Shown here: positions 1-7,056 of the stretch, in pieces | Layout of the letters: each line of letters starts with the position of its first letter | Numbering within the stretch: the stretch's first letter is position 1 | From: Acidobacteriota bacterium | GTDB lineage: Bacteria; Planctomycetota; Phycisphaerae; WQYP01; JAJZKJ01 | DNA length: 9,111 nucleotides | NCBI GenBank assembly: GCA_021804195.1 | Contig: JAJZKJ010000061.1 | Span: 1-9,111, forward strand | Direction of reading: 5' to 3' | Notes under the pieces: model-generated | Told to the model about the DNA's origin: nothing | Seen by the model: the letters and a program-made list of their open reading frames with translations, nothing else | Database searches by the model: none | Translations under genes and position numbers: made by a program

Positions 1-90
1 GTCAAAGGCCGACAACGCGGCGCCCATCCGCATGATTAAATTCATTTATCCTTGCGGGCGTACTGTCAGGCGGATCGTCCGTTGCAACAC

Positions 91-120
91 CCCATGACTA
101 CCCCTGACTGCCCCGGACTG
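91..120. repeat. Three tandem 10-bp units (consensus CCCCTGACTG)
   Basis: Three head-to-tail units are visible: cccatgacta, cccctgactg and ccccggactg. Units 2 and 3 differ at one base, and units 1 and 2 at two. The 10-bp period is about one helical turn, so a protein binding direct repeats on one DNA face could use it. That role is inference, and no trans-acting factor is known. It lies about 220 bp upstream of the glutaminase-like gene and just before a hairpin at 141-156. Confidence 0.4.
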
Positions 121-140
121 CGGGCAGAAAAACTCGTCGT

Positions 141-156
141 GCAGCGCCAGCGCTGC
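141..156. repeat. Short perfect hairpin GCAGCG-CCAG-CGCTGC
   Basis: A 6-bp GC-rich stem with a 4-nt loop. It could be part of a terminator for a gene to the left of the window, but no T-run follows it on the plus strand (tgtcactgc), so this is only a possibility. No convincing coding frame is seen in 1-339. Confidence 0.3.
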
Positions 157-177
157 TGTCACTGCATAAATGTGCAT

Positions 178-207
178 TTGACAAATATATTGGTGGATTT
201 AAGCAAT
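178..207 (+). promoter_or_regulatory. Candidate promoter for the glutaminase-like gene
   Basis: A perfect TTGACA -35 hexamer sits at 178-183. The matching -10 is poor: agcaat at 202-207 with an 18-bp spacer matches 3 of 6 positions. Alternative -10-like boxes are TATATT at 186-191 and TTTAAT at 229-234, but neither has a good -35 at 17 bp. The AT-rich stretch 160-240 in a GC-rich background supports a promoter somewhere here; the exact start site cannot be fixed. Confidence 0.3.
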
Positions 208-210
208 AGC

Positions 211-239
211 GCACCGTAAAGTTTGTGCTTTAATAGTGC
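211..239. promoter_or_regulatory. Interrupted inverted repeat, possible operator or leader hairpin
   Basis: GCAC (211-214) pairs with GTGC (236-239) and TAAAG (217-221) with CTTTA (228-232), with a small internal loop (cg/ata) and a 6-nt apical loop. It lies just after the candidate promoter, so it could be an operator or the start of a structured 5' leader. Function is inferred from position and symmetry only. Confidence 0.35.
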
Positions 240-256
240 AATGGCAATAAACGCCG

Positions 257-285
257 GCATGGTACGTTTGACGGGTCTACCATGC
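257..285. promoter_or_regulatory. Perfect 8-bp inverted repeat GCATGGTA/TACCATGC
   Basis: GCATGGTA (257-264) and TACCATGC (278-285) are exact reverse complements with a 13-nt spacer. It is the second of three inverted repeats in a row in the leader of the glutaminase-like gene. It could be an operator dyad or an RNA hairpin. Confidence 0.4.
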
Positions 286-294
286 TCGCGGCCG

Positions 295-317
295 CAATCG
301 CGACATCGCCGCGATTG
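295..317 (+). promoter_or_regulatory. Perfect 8-bp leader hairpin just before the RBS
   Basis: CAATCGCG (295-302) and CGCGATTG (310-317) form a perfect 8-bp stem with a 7-nt loop. The stem ends 10 nt before the GGAGA ribosome binding site at 328-332, with a T5 run at 323-327 in between. It may modulate translation or act as an attenuator-like hairpin; the T-run starts 5 nt after the stem, so a classical terminator is less likely. Confidence 0.4.
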
Positions 318-339
318 ATCACTTTTTGGAGACAACGCT

Positions 340-2937
340 ATGTGCAAAAAACAAACCGCACCCGCCAAGCCCCGCAGGTTGGGCTGGTTCGCCCAACTGG
401 CGGGCGCGGTTTTGATGCTCTGGGCGGCGGGGTTCGACGGCGGCCGCTCGGCACAGGCGGCGTTTAGGCCGCCGGCGGTGCCGCTGGTTGCTTTTGACCC
501 TTACATGAGCATATGGTCTGAAACCAACAATCTCGCCGGCCACAAAACCGTTTACTGGACGGGCCGCGTACAGAACCTGGTCAGCATTATTCGTGTTGAT
601 GGCACAAGCTACACGCTCATGGGCGCACCGGCGGGCACAGCCGGCAACATGCCCCAGCTTGGCGTTAAGGTTTGGCCGCTGCGCAGCGTATACACCTTCG
701 CGAGCCATGGCGTTGCGGTGGCGCTTACGTTCTGTACGCCGCGGCTGCCCTCAAGCCTGCGGGACTTTACCCAGCCGGTTACATACATTACATGGAACGT
801 CCACAGCACCGACGGGCAGTACCATCAGGTGCAGGTTTATTACTCCACAAGCACGGGCGTTGCGGTCAACGCAGACACTCAGCGCGTAGCGTGGTCTAAG
901 CACATGGCCGGCGAGCTTACGGCCCTTAAAGCCGGCAGCCCCCGGCAGAACTATTTTGATATTGCCGGCGATCCGGTTGGCCTGGATTGGGGCTACATTT
1001 ACACCGCCGCCCCGAGCGGCCAATCCACAAACATGATCGGCTCGGTCAAGGCATGCGTTTCGCAATTTGAAGCAACCGGCAGGCTTGGCAATACAGTTTC
1101 AACCCGCATGCCGCGAGCCGTCAGCGATGGCGAACCATCCGAAGCATTTGCCTTTGACCTTGGTACAACAGGCCATAAGCCCGTGTCGTGCCATGTTTTG
1201 GTGGCGTACGATGAGGTGTACGCGATTGATTATTTCGGCCAGTCGCAGCGACCCTATTGGCGCAATGGCGGCGTGAAACCGCTGGCAATGCTGGCCCGCG
1301 CCGGGCGCAACTACAACCAACTCATGCGTCAGGCGACTGATTTTGATCATGCAGTCATGCGGGATGCAATTCGGGTTGGCGGCCGCAAATACGCCCAGAT
1401 TTGCGCGTTGGCGTATCGTCAGGCTCTGGCGGCCATGGGCATATCCGCCGACAGCCGCGGCCTGCCGCTGGTATTCACCAAAGAAGAAACCAGCAACGGC
1501 GATATTGCCACGGTGGATGTATTTTTCCCGGCGTCGCCGATTCTGCTGACGTTCTGCCCGCAGCTTGAGGCGGCCAGCATGGTGCCGATTTTCGACTCCG
1601 CTGATACGCCCCGGTGGAAATTCCCCTGGGCGCCGCACGATTTGGGCACATACCCCATCTGCCGGGGCCATTACAACAGCGGCGGCGAAAACATGCAGGT
1701 TGAAGAAAGCGGCAACATGATTATTCTCGCTGCAGCCGTCGCACATGCCCAAGGCAACGCCGACTTTGCCGCCCGGTATTGGCCCATGCTTACCAGTTGG
1801 GTGAACTATTTACGCAAGGACGGCTTTGATCCCAAAAATCAGCTCTGCACCGACGACTTCATGGGCTTTATGGCTCACAATGCCAACCTGAGCGTCAAAG
1901 CTATCGAGGCGATGGGGGCCTACGCGTACCTGTGCAAGTTGCGCGGTATGACAGCCCTGGCCGCCGATTACGAAGCGCGTGCCAAACGATGGGCGCACCG
2001 CTGGATGGCGGTAGACGCCGAAGGCGATCACTACCGTATGGCGTTTAACCGCCCCAATACCTGGAGCCAGAAGTACAACATGGTATGGGACGACGTGCTG
2101 GACATTCACGCCTTTCCGCAACTTGTAAAACACCGGGAGATTGCATATTACCTGACCAAGTTCAATCGTTATGGCCTGCCGCTGGACGTTCGCACGCAAA
2201 TGACCAAAACCGATTGGAGCATCTGGTCGGCGACGCTGGCGCAAAATCCGGCGCATTTCAAACTATTCATGAACCATATTTACCACTGGCTGGATCAAAC
2301 GACCGATCGCGTGCCGCTGGCCGACTATTACAATACTCTCACCGGCACCGACGGCATGCACGCGCGGCCGGTCATGGGCGCGGCATTTATTAAGTTCATG
2401 GCAACCCCGGCCATGTGGCATAAATGGGCGTCGCACGGCGCAACATTTTCAAACGACTGGGCGCCTTTGCCGCCGCCGCCCATCATAAAAGTAATTGTTC
2501 CCACCGCGCAGCAGGCACCCATCAACTGGCACTACACCACCCAAAACCCCGGCCGCGGCTGGAACCAGGCCAGCTTCGATGACAGCAGTTGGGCAGTTGG
2601 GCCTGCAGGCTTTGGCACAATTGACCCCGGCGTAAAGCCACGCACCCGTTGGACAACCGACGACATCTGGCTGCGCCGCACGTTCAACATGCCGCCAGGG
2701 CATCGCAATCATCTCATGCTGTATGCCTACCACGATGAAGACATGCAGGTGTATATCAACGGTGTATTTGCCGGCGGCGCCAGCGGCTACTCCACTCAAT
2801 ATGTGCCGCTGGCAATATCAGCCGCAGGCATGAGGGCGCTTCGCACGGGCCGCAACGAAATTGCGGCGCATGTTCACCAGACCACCGGCGGACAATTTGC
2901 CGATGTGGGCCTGGCGCAGGTGCTGCCCGGTAAATAG
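340..2937 (+). CDS. Exported glutaminase A-like protein (DUF4964/DUF5127/DUF4965/DUF1793) with C-terminal beta-sandwich
   Basis: 865 residues. The N-terminus reads as a signal peptide: basic start with RR at 12-13, hydrophobic core about 16-31, and an AQA-AF cleavage site near 40/41, so the protein should leave the cytoplasm. DUF4964 starts with VAFDPYMSIWS (50-60). DUF5127-like sequence follows to about 340, then the DUF4965/DUF1793 alpha-helical region, about 345-700. Family hallmarks seen are HDLGTYP (433-439), MQVEESGNM (452-460), DDFMGFMAHNANLS (505-518) and TDWSIWSA (624-631). A proline-rich linker (710-714) leads to a galactose-binding-like beta-sandwich (about 726-865; DDSSW 747-751, DIWLRR 775-780, VYINGVFAGG 804-813). 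The glutaminase name comes from fungal GtaA; many bacterial members are uncharacterised and their alpha/alpha toroid resembles glycoside hydrolases, so the substrate is uncertain. GGAGA lies 7 nt before the ATG. Confidence 0.88.
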   Translation: MCKKQTAPAKPRRLGWFAQLAGAVLMLWAAGFDGGRSAQAAFRPPAVPLVAFDPYMSIWSETNNLAGHKTVYWTGRVQNLVSIIRVDGTSYTLMGAPAGTAGNMPQLGVKVWPLRSVYTFASHGVAVALTFCTPRLPSSLRDFTQPVTYITWNVHSTDGQYHQVQVYYSTSTGVAVNADTQRVAWSKHMAGELTALKAGSPRQNYFDIAGDPVGLDWGYIYTAAPSGQSTNMIGSVKACVSQFEATGRLGNTVSTRMPRAVSDGEPSEAFAFDLGTTGHKPVSCHVLVAYDEVYAIDYFGQSQRPYWRNGGVKPLAMLARAGRNYNQLMRQATDFDHAVMRDAIRVGGRKYAQICALAYRQALAAMGISADSRGLPLVFTKEETSNGDIATVDVFFPASPILLTFCPQLEAASMVPIFDSADTPRWKFPWAPHDLGTYPICRGHYNSGGENMQVEESGNMIILAAAVAHAQGNADFAARYWPMLTSWVNYLRKDGFDPKNQLCTDDFMGFMAHNANLSVKAIEAMGAYAYLCKLRGMTALAADYEARAKRWAHRWMAVDAEGDHYRMAFNRPNTWSQKYNMVWDDVLDIHAFPQLVKHREIAYYLTKFNRYGLPLDVRTQMTKTDWSIWSATLAQNPAHFKLFMNHIYHWLDQTTDRVPLADYYNTLTGTDGMHARPVMGAAFIKFMATPAMWHKWASHGATFSNDWAPLPPPPIIKVIVPTAQQAPINWHYTTQNPGRGWNQASFDDSSWAVGPAGFGTIDPGVKPRTRWTTDDIWLRRTFNMPPGHRNHLMLYAYHDEDMQVYINGVFAGGASGYSTQYVPLAISAAGMRALRTGRNEIAAHVHQTTGGQFADVGLAQVLPGK

Positions 2938-3003
2938 CCTGGTGCGCTGTCACGCCTATAAATCAGGATTGATTGGCCGCAAACGCCCCAGCGGAAAGCA
3001 GCC

Positions 3004-3024
3004 AGCCGTCGGGACTCGACGGCT
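3004..3024. terminator. Likely bidirectional terminator hairpin between convergent genes
   Basis: AGCCGTCG (3004-3011) and CGACGGCT (3017-3024) form a perfect 8-bp, GC-rich stem with a 5-nt loop. It lies in the 97-bp gap between the stop of the glutaminase-like gene (plus) and the stop of rmlA (minus), where a shared terminator is expected. Neither side has a long T-run (plus catctgtcactt; minus ggctgcttt), so its intrinsic strength is uncertain. Confidence 0.55.
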
Positions 3025-3034
3025 CATCTGTCAC

Positions 3035-3964
3035 TTATTCGCCTGCACTCGCAGCCCGCGGGCCGCGCTGCGGGCTTACCGGCGCGATGCGCTCATTGAC
3101 AATGGCCATAAGGTATTGGCCATAGGCGTTATGGGCCAGCGGCGCCGCCAGCTTGGCGAGCTGCGCCGCAGTGATGTACCCCATGCGAAAGGCAATTTCT
3201 TCGGGGCAGGCGATTTTCAGGCCTTGACGCTTCTCAATGGCGGCAATGTACATGGCCGCCTCCAAGAGCGACTCGTGCGTGCCCGTATCCAGCCATGCCA
3301 GCCCGCGACCCATCACCACCACCTCCAACTCGCCGGCGGCAAGATAGGCGCGGTTCAGATCGGTAATTTCCAGTTCGCCGCGCGCTGATGGCGCCAAACC
3401 TCCCGCCCGCGCGGGAGCATGCTTATCGTAAAAATACAGCCCCGCCACCGCATAGCGCGATTTGGGGCGGGCGGGCTTTTCTTCTATTGAAAGCGCCCGA
3501 AAAGCCTCGTCAAACTCCACCACACCATACCGCTGCGGGTCTGATACCGGATAGGCAAATACGGTGGCGCCGCTGGTTTTGGCCGCTGCCGCTTTTAAAT
3601 CAAGCGCGAACTCATGGCCATAAAAAATATTGTCGCCCAATACCAGCACACTCGGAGCGCCGGCCAAGTAACCCTCGGCAATAAGCAGCGCCTCGGCAAT
3701 GCCTGCGGGGCGTTCCTGCACGGCGTAGGTCAGGTGAATGCCCCATTGCGATCCATCGCCCAAAAGCTGCTTAAACGCAGGCACATCCTGCGGGGTAGAA
3801 ATGAGCAGCATCTCGCGGACACCCGCGAGCATCAGCGTCGTGAGCGGATAATACACCATGGGTTTGTCGTACACGGGCAGCAACTGCTTGGAGACCGCCA
3901 GCGTGGAGGGATGCAGCCGCGAGCCGGTACCCCCTGCCATAATGATGCCTTTGCGCATATGCAT
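3035..3964 (-). CDS. rmlA: Glucose-1-phosphate thymidylyltransferase (RmlA/RfbA)
   Basis: Makes dTDP-glucose from glucose-1-phosphate and dTTP, the first step towards dTDP-rhamnose and other dTDP-6-deoxysugars, in the cytoplasm. 309 residues, slightly longer than the usual 290 or so because of an Ala/Pro/Arg-rich tail (about 294-309). Seen motifs: nucleotide-binding [11 protein letters not shown] (11-21) followed by K26, GDN (110-112), EEKP with K163, GLYFYD (175-180), GELEITDLN (196-204) and WLDTGTH (224-230), whose D111 and D226 fit the metal-binding aspartates. The ATG at 3964 directly abuts the TAG of rmlB, and its AAGGAG lies inside the last rmlB codons, so translation is likely coupled. 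A second ATG at 3958 gives the family-typical MRKGII start and a 10-nt spacing, so the true start may be two codons later. Confidence 0.95.
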   Translation of the reverse strand: MHMRKGIIMAGGTGSRLHPSTLAVSKQLLPVYDKPMVYYPLTTLMLAGVREMLLISTPQDVPAFKQLLGDGSQWGIHLTYAVQERPAGIAEALLIAEGYLAGAPSVLVLGDNIFYGHEFALDLKAAAAKTSGATVFAYPVSDPQRYGVVEFDEAFRALSIEEKPARPKSRYAVAGLYFYDKHAPARAGGLAPSARGELEITDLNRAYLAAGELEVVVMGRGLAWLDTGTHESLLEAAMYIAAIEKRQGLKIACPEEIAFRMGYITAAQLAKLAAPLAHNAYGQYLMAIVNERIAPVSPQRGPRAASAGE

Positions 3965-5035
3965 CTAACTCCTTTTGTTGCGCCAGCCATAATTATCGGC
4001 AATCCATTGGCGATAGCGACCGCTTACTACATTTTCCAGCCAGGCTTTGTTGCCCAAATACCATTCAAGGGTCTGCCGCAGCCCATCGAACAGGCTTACC
4101 TGCGGCTGCCACCCCAACTCCCGGGCTATCTTATCGGCATTGAGGGCGTAGCGACGATCGTGGCCGGGTCGCTCGGCCACATGCTTGATAAGCTGCCGAT
4201 GCGGCTTAAAGGGCGATTGCGGCCTAAGTTCATCGAGGAGGTCGCATAGCATGCCAACAACCTGCAGGTTGGAACATGCCTGCCCGGCGGCAATATTGTA
4301 GCTCTCGCCGATGCGGCCGCCGGCGAGCACAAGACGAATGGCCCTGACCGCGTCGCTTACATGCAGCCAGTCGCGTTCGTGCAGGCCGTCGCCGTAAATG
4401 GGCAGGCTTTCGCCGGCGAGTCCGCGGGCGATCATCAGCGGAATGAGCTTTTCGGGAAACTGAAACGGCCCGTAATTGTTGCAGCAGTGGACGATCACAG
4501 CCGGCAAGTCGTAGGTGCGAATGTAGGCCCGCACCAGATGGTCGGCCGCCGCCTTGGAAGCAGCATAGGGGTTGCCCGGCGCATACACAGCCGCCTCGGA
4601 GATGGCAGCGGCTTTTAGCGGCAGAGAGCCAAATACTTCATCGGTAGATATATGAACAAATTTGAACTCTTTGGGCGCTGCCGCCCGCCAGGCCCGCACC
4701 GCTTCGAGCAGCCGAAACGTTCCGTCAATATTGGTTTGTATAAAATCGGCCGGGGCATGAATGGAGCGGTCCACGTGGCTCTCGGCGGCGAAGTGTATGA
4801 TGGCCCGCGGCTTGTGCTCGTAAAGCACTTGTTCGATCACAGCCTGATCGGCAATATCGGCCTGCACAAAATGATGGCGGGAATTTCCGCTGACGCCGGC
4901 GAGGTTTTCGAGATTGCCGCTGTAGGTGAGCTTATCAATATTGACAAGCTGTGACGATTCTTCGGCGATCCATTGCCGCACAAATTCCGAGCCGATAAAC
5001 CCAGCTCCACCGGTCACCACAATCACAGGCAACAT
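3965..5035 (-). CDS. rmlB: dTDP-glucose 4,6-dehydratase (RmlB/RfbB)
   Basis: Converts dTDP-glucose to dTDP-4-keto-6-deoxyglucose with bound NAD; an extended short-chain dehydrogenase. 356 residues, the normal family length. Motifs: Rossmann TGGAGFIG (8-15), HFAAESHVDRSI (81-92), catalytic TDE at 131-133, the YxxxK pair Y157/K161, NNYGPFQFPEKLIPL (186-200), ERDWLHVSD (220-228) and ERPGHDRRY (288-296). The usual RCSNNYGP reads HCCNNYGP here. First gene of a two-gene unit with rmlA; rmlC and rmlD are not in the window, so the final sugar is not settled. The listed ATG has AAAGG touching it with no spacing, whereas GTG at 5026 (MIVVTGG) would have a 9-nt gap, so the real start may be three codons downstream. 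Confidence 0.96.
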   Translation of the reverse strand: MLPVIVVTGGAGFIGSEFVRQWIAEESSQLVNIDKLTYSGNLENLAGVSGNSRHHFVQADIADQAVIEQVLYEHKPRAIIHFAAESHVDRSIHAPADFIQTNIDGTFRLLEAVRAWRAAAPKEFKFVHISTDEVFGSLPLKAAAISEAAVYAPGNPYAASKAAADHLVRAYIRTYDLPAVIVHCCNNYGPFQFPEKLIPLMIARGLAGESLPIYGDGLHERDWLHVSDAVRAIRLVLAGGRIGESYNIAAGQACSNLQVVGMLCDLLDELRPQSPFKPHRQLIKHVAERPGHDRRYALNADKIARELGWQPQVSLFDGLRQTLEWYLGNKAWLENVVSGRYRQWIADNYGWRNKRS

Positions 5036-5079
5036 CCTTTACGCGCCCCGGCCGTCAGCCGGCAAAATGAATGGCTTTG

Positions 5080-5108
5080 ATTATACGCTCGTCGGGCGGC
5101 ATGCCCAA
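5080..5108 (-). promoter_or_regulatory. Sigma70-like promoter for rmlBA
   Basis: Reading the minus strand, TTGGGC (5108-5103) is followed after exactly 17 bp by a perfect TATAAT (5085-5080). The predicted start is about 35-40 nt upstream of the rmlB ATG. The short leader contains CCGGC-tgacg-GCCGG, a 5-bp hairpin next to the ribosome binding site. This gives rmlBA its own promoter separate from phoU. Confidence 0.6.
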
Positions 5109-5167
5109 TGAACAAACAGAAACGCGGGCTTGAGGGAAGGCCGGCGGATGGCCGAGAGCACAAAATG

Positions 5168-5827
5168 CTATTCTTGGGTATGCGTGTGGCGAATAATCTG
5201 CCCGCGGACTAAAAATACCACTTCTTCGGCGATGTTGGTGCAATGGTCGGCGATACGCTCGAGATTTTTGGCGACCATAATAAAGGCCAGGTCGGAGGCG
5301 ACACGGTCTTTATTCTGCGCCATGCCGGTTTGCATATCCTGGTATATTTGATGGTAGAGCGCATCTACCACATCATCGCCGCGACACACCTGGTTGGCCA
5401 GAACCGGGTCCCGGTTGGCCAGGCAGCGCGTGGTGTCGCCGACTTGTTTGAGGGTTGTTTCGGCCATGATGCGTAAATCGTGGGGCAACTCCACGGGCGC
5501 GGCCGCCAGGGGAGCAATCATTTGTGCGATGTTAAAGGCGCAATCGCCGATGCGTTCGAGGTCGCTGTTGATTTTGACAATGGCAAAAACCGTTCGCAAA
5601 TCGGTTGCCGCCGGCTGATGCCGGGCGAGCAAATTAATGGCCGCCCGCTCAATTTCGACTTCTTCGGCGTCTATCTGCCCTTCGTTGTCCATGACCACCC
5701 GGGCGGTCTCGGCGCTGGCGGTAAGCAAGGCCTGGCTGGCTTGCTCGACGGCCGCCTGCACCAGCGCCGCCATGTTAAGACACCTGCGATGGAGTTGTTC
5801 CAAAAGTTCGATGAAATGCACTGACAC
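5168..5827 (-). CDS. phoU: PhoU-family phosphate signalling regulator
   Basis: PhoU links the Pst phosphate transporter to the PhoR/PhoB system and keeps the Pho regulon off when phosphate is plentiful; it acts in the cytoplasm at the membrane. From the GTG at 5827 it is 219 residues, normal for the family. It is all-helical, with two repeats that each carry the PhoU metal-binding E/DxxxD motif: DLERIGD (89-95, E91/D95) and NLERIADHCTNIAEE (188-202, E190/D194). An upstream in-frame ATG at 5959 would add 44 residues unlike PhoU and is rejected. AAAGGGA (5839-5833) is 5 nt before GTG 5827 and 11 nt before an alternative GTG at 5821. No pstSCAB, phoR or phoB lies nearby, which is unusual because phoU commonly ends the pst operon. 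Confidence 0.93.
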   Translation of the reverse strand: MSVHFIELLEQLHRRCLNMAALVQAAVEQASQALLTASAETARVVMDNEGQIDAEEVEIERAAINLLARHQPAATDLRTVFAIVKINSDLERIGDCAFNIAQMIAPLAAAPVELPHDLRIMAETTLKQVGDTTRCLANRDPVLANQVCRGDDVVDALYHQIYQDMQTGMAQNKDRVASDLAFIMVAKNLERIADHCTNIAEEVVFLVRGQIIRHTHTQE

Positions 5828-5862
5828 AAATGTCCCTTTAAAAACCAGCCTGCTGACACGCG

Positions 5863-5868
5863 AGTATA
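5863..5868 (-). promoter_or_regulatory. -10 box of a candidate phoU promoter
   Basis: Minus-strand TATACT (5868-5863) matches TATAAT at 5 of 6 positions and lies about 35 nt upstream of the chosen phoU start. The -35 region is weak: CTGGCT at 18 bp matches 3 of 6. A weak -35 would suit an activator-dependent promoter such as a Pho-box one, but I cannot point to clear Pho boxes. Confidence 0.35.
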
Positions 5869-5890
5869 CCGCATCCCAACAGGGCGAGCC

Positions 5891-5924
5891 AGCGCTAAAA
5901 GCCCGTATTGCGCATCTTAGCGCT
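5891..5924. promoter_or_regulatory. Inverted repeat AGCGCTAA/TTAGCGCT in the divergent phoU-mbfA region
   Basis: AGCGCTAA (5891-5898) and TTAGCGCT (5917-5924) are exact reverse complements 18 bp apart, and each core AGCGCT is itself a palindrome. The sequence GAGCCAGC before the first arm recurs at 5949-5956, again followed by a GCTAAA. The 211-bp region 5828-6038 is the only control region for two divergent genes, so these repeats are candidate regulator sites; which regulator is unknown. Confidence 0.4.
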
Positions 5925-5982
5925 CCACTAACATCAGCCCCATGCCGGGGAGCCAGCATGTGCTAAATGCGCCCCTACCTGA

Positions 5983-5988
5983 TAAAAT
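5983..5988 (+). promoter_or_regulatory. -10 box of a candidate mbfA promoter
   Basis: TAAAAT matches TATAAT at 5 of 6 positions, about 50 bp before the mbfA start. The -35 at 17 bp is GTGCTA (5960-5965), matching 3 of 6. It is a plausible but weak promoter, consistent with regulated expression of a metal exporter. Confidence 0.35.
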
Positions 5989-6008
5989 ACCGCCTTGGGT
6001 TGGTGGTT

Positions 6009-6025
6009 GGATGCACCGGATGCAC
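6009..6025 (+). repeat. Direct repeat GGATGCAC x2 in the mbfA leader
   Basis: GGATGCAC occurs at 6009-6016 and 6018-6025, a 9-bp period, between the candidate -10 and the AGGA ribosome binding site (6029-6032). It could be a repressor site or a leader RNA element; chance is not excluded. Confidence 0.35.
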
Positions 6026-6038
6026 TTTAGGATAGGCA

Positions 6039-7016
6039 ATGGCTAAACGCTTTCTGGACCTTACGGAAAAAGAGATTTTGGCGCTGGCGATATCTCTTGA
6101 AGAAGAGCACGCCCGCATGTACAGCGACTATGCCGACGCTTTGGGCAAAGATTTTCCGGCATCGGCCGAAATCTTTCGGGGCATGCAGGCTGAGGAGTCG
6201 GAACATCGCCGGCTTCTGCTGGATGAATACAAGAAAAAATTCGGCGAGCATATACCGCTGGTGCGCCGCGAGGATGTTCGTGGATTTATAAAACCCAAGC
6301 CTGTGTGGTTGATGAAAAACCTGCGCTTGGAAGTAATCCGCCGGCAGGCCGAGGTGATGGAGCTTGAAACCCGCCGCTTTTACGAAAAAGCAGCCCAACT
6401 CAGCCCCAACCCCGATGTGCGCAAGCTCCTCGGCGATTTGGCCGAGGCAGAAGGCCGCCATGCCGAGCGGGCCGAGTCGTTGGAGCATGAGCATGTTTCA
6501 GCGGAAGTACGGCATGAAGAGAAGGCAGCCGAGCGCCGGCTTTTTGTCATGCAGGTGGTGCAGCCGGGGCTTGCCGGCCTGATGGATGGTTCGGTTTCGA
6601 CCCTGGCGCCGCTGTTTGCCGCGGCCTTTGCAACCCACAACAGTTGGTCGGCCTTTGTGGTGGGTCTGGCGGCGGCCGTGGGCGCGGGCATTTCCATGGG
6701 GTTTGCCGAGGCGTTGTCCGACGATGGCATGCTCACCGGCCGCGGACGACCGCTGGTACGTGGAACCGTCTGCGGTTTAATGACCGCCGCCGGCGGACTC
6801 GGCCATACGCTGCCCTACCTGCTGCCGTTTATTTTTCACGGCTTTGGCTTTATGTGGGCTACCGGCGTGGCGGGAGCCGTGGTGGCCGTTGAGCTGGTTA
6901 TGATCAGTTGGATACGCGCCAAGTATATGGACACACCATTTTTGCGCGCGGCATTTCAAATTGTGGTCGGTGGGGTATTGGTATTTTTGGCGGGAATTTT
7001 AATCGGCGGCTCCTGA
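6039..7016 (+). CDS. mbfA: Membrane-bound ferritin MbfA: ferritin-like domain fused to VIT1-type iron/manganese transporter
   Basis: 325 residues, the usual MbfA length. Residues 1-165 form a cytoplasmic ferritin-like four-helix bundle with acidic ligand clusters: EEEH (21-24), EESEH (52-56, an ExxH pair E53/H56), EVMELE (105-110) and EAEGRH (136-141, E138/H141). Residues 170-325 are a VIT1/CCC1-like membrane domain with about five hydrophobic segments (roughly 176-198, 204-226, 243-268, 272-291, 303-323), including GLMDGSVSTLAP (180-191) and GISMGFAEALSDD (217-229). Known MbfA proteins of Bradyrhizobium and Agrobacterium export iron and protect against iron and peroxide stress; the same role is inferred here. 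AGGA lies 6 nt before the ATG. It is divergent from phoU and 40 bp upstream of a dehydrogenase gene, possibly co-transcribed. Confidence 0.93.
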   Translation: MAKRFLDLTEKEILALAISLEEEHARMYSDYADALGKDFPASAEIFRGMQAEESEHRRLLLDEYKKKFGEHIPLVRREDVRGFIKPKPVWLMKNLRLEVIRRQAEVMELETRRFYEKAAQLSPNPDVRKLLGDLAEAEGRHAERAESLEHEHVSAEVRHEEKAAERRLFVMQVVQPGLAGLMDGSVSTLAPLFAAAFATHNSWSAFVVGLAAAVGAGISMGFAEALSDDGMLTGRGRPLVRGTVCGLMTAAGGLGHTLPYLLPFIFHGFGFMWATGVAGAVVAVELVMISWIRAKYMDTPFLRAAFQIVVGGVLVFLAGILIGGS

Positions 7017-7056
7017 TGCCCGCCTGTGACGCAACACCTTAGGAAAGGCGATAACC

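Noticed and set aside
2..97. Possible C-terminal tail of a gene from the left, frame 2, ending in TGA at 95-97
   Set aside because: Thirty-one residues with no recognisable motif; one frame open over 90 bases at the edge is not evidence.
1099..1752. Minus-strand open frame of 217 codons inside the glutaminase-like gene
   Set aside because: It is a shadow of a well-supported gene in GC-rich DNA; the composition is random-like with no motif.
2861..3388. Plus-strand open frame of 175 codons overlapping the glutaminase end and rmlA
   Set aside because: It crosses the likely terminator hairpin and is antisense to rmlA; it is a shadow frame.
3614..4249. Plus-strand open frame of 211 codons over rmlA/rmlB
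   Set aside because: It is antisense to two enzymes with intact catalytic motifs, with no RBS and no family resemblance.
5828..5959. 44-residue N-terminal extension of PhoU from ATG 5959
   Set aside because: The extension contains the likely phoU -10 box, has no PhoU similarity, and a GTG with a good RBS lies where the family normally starts.
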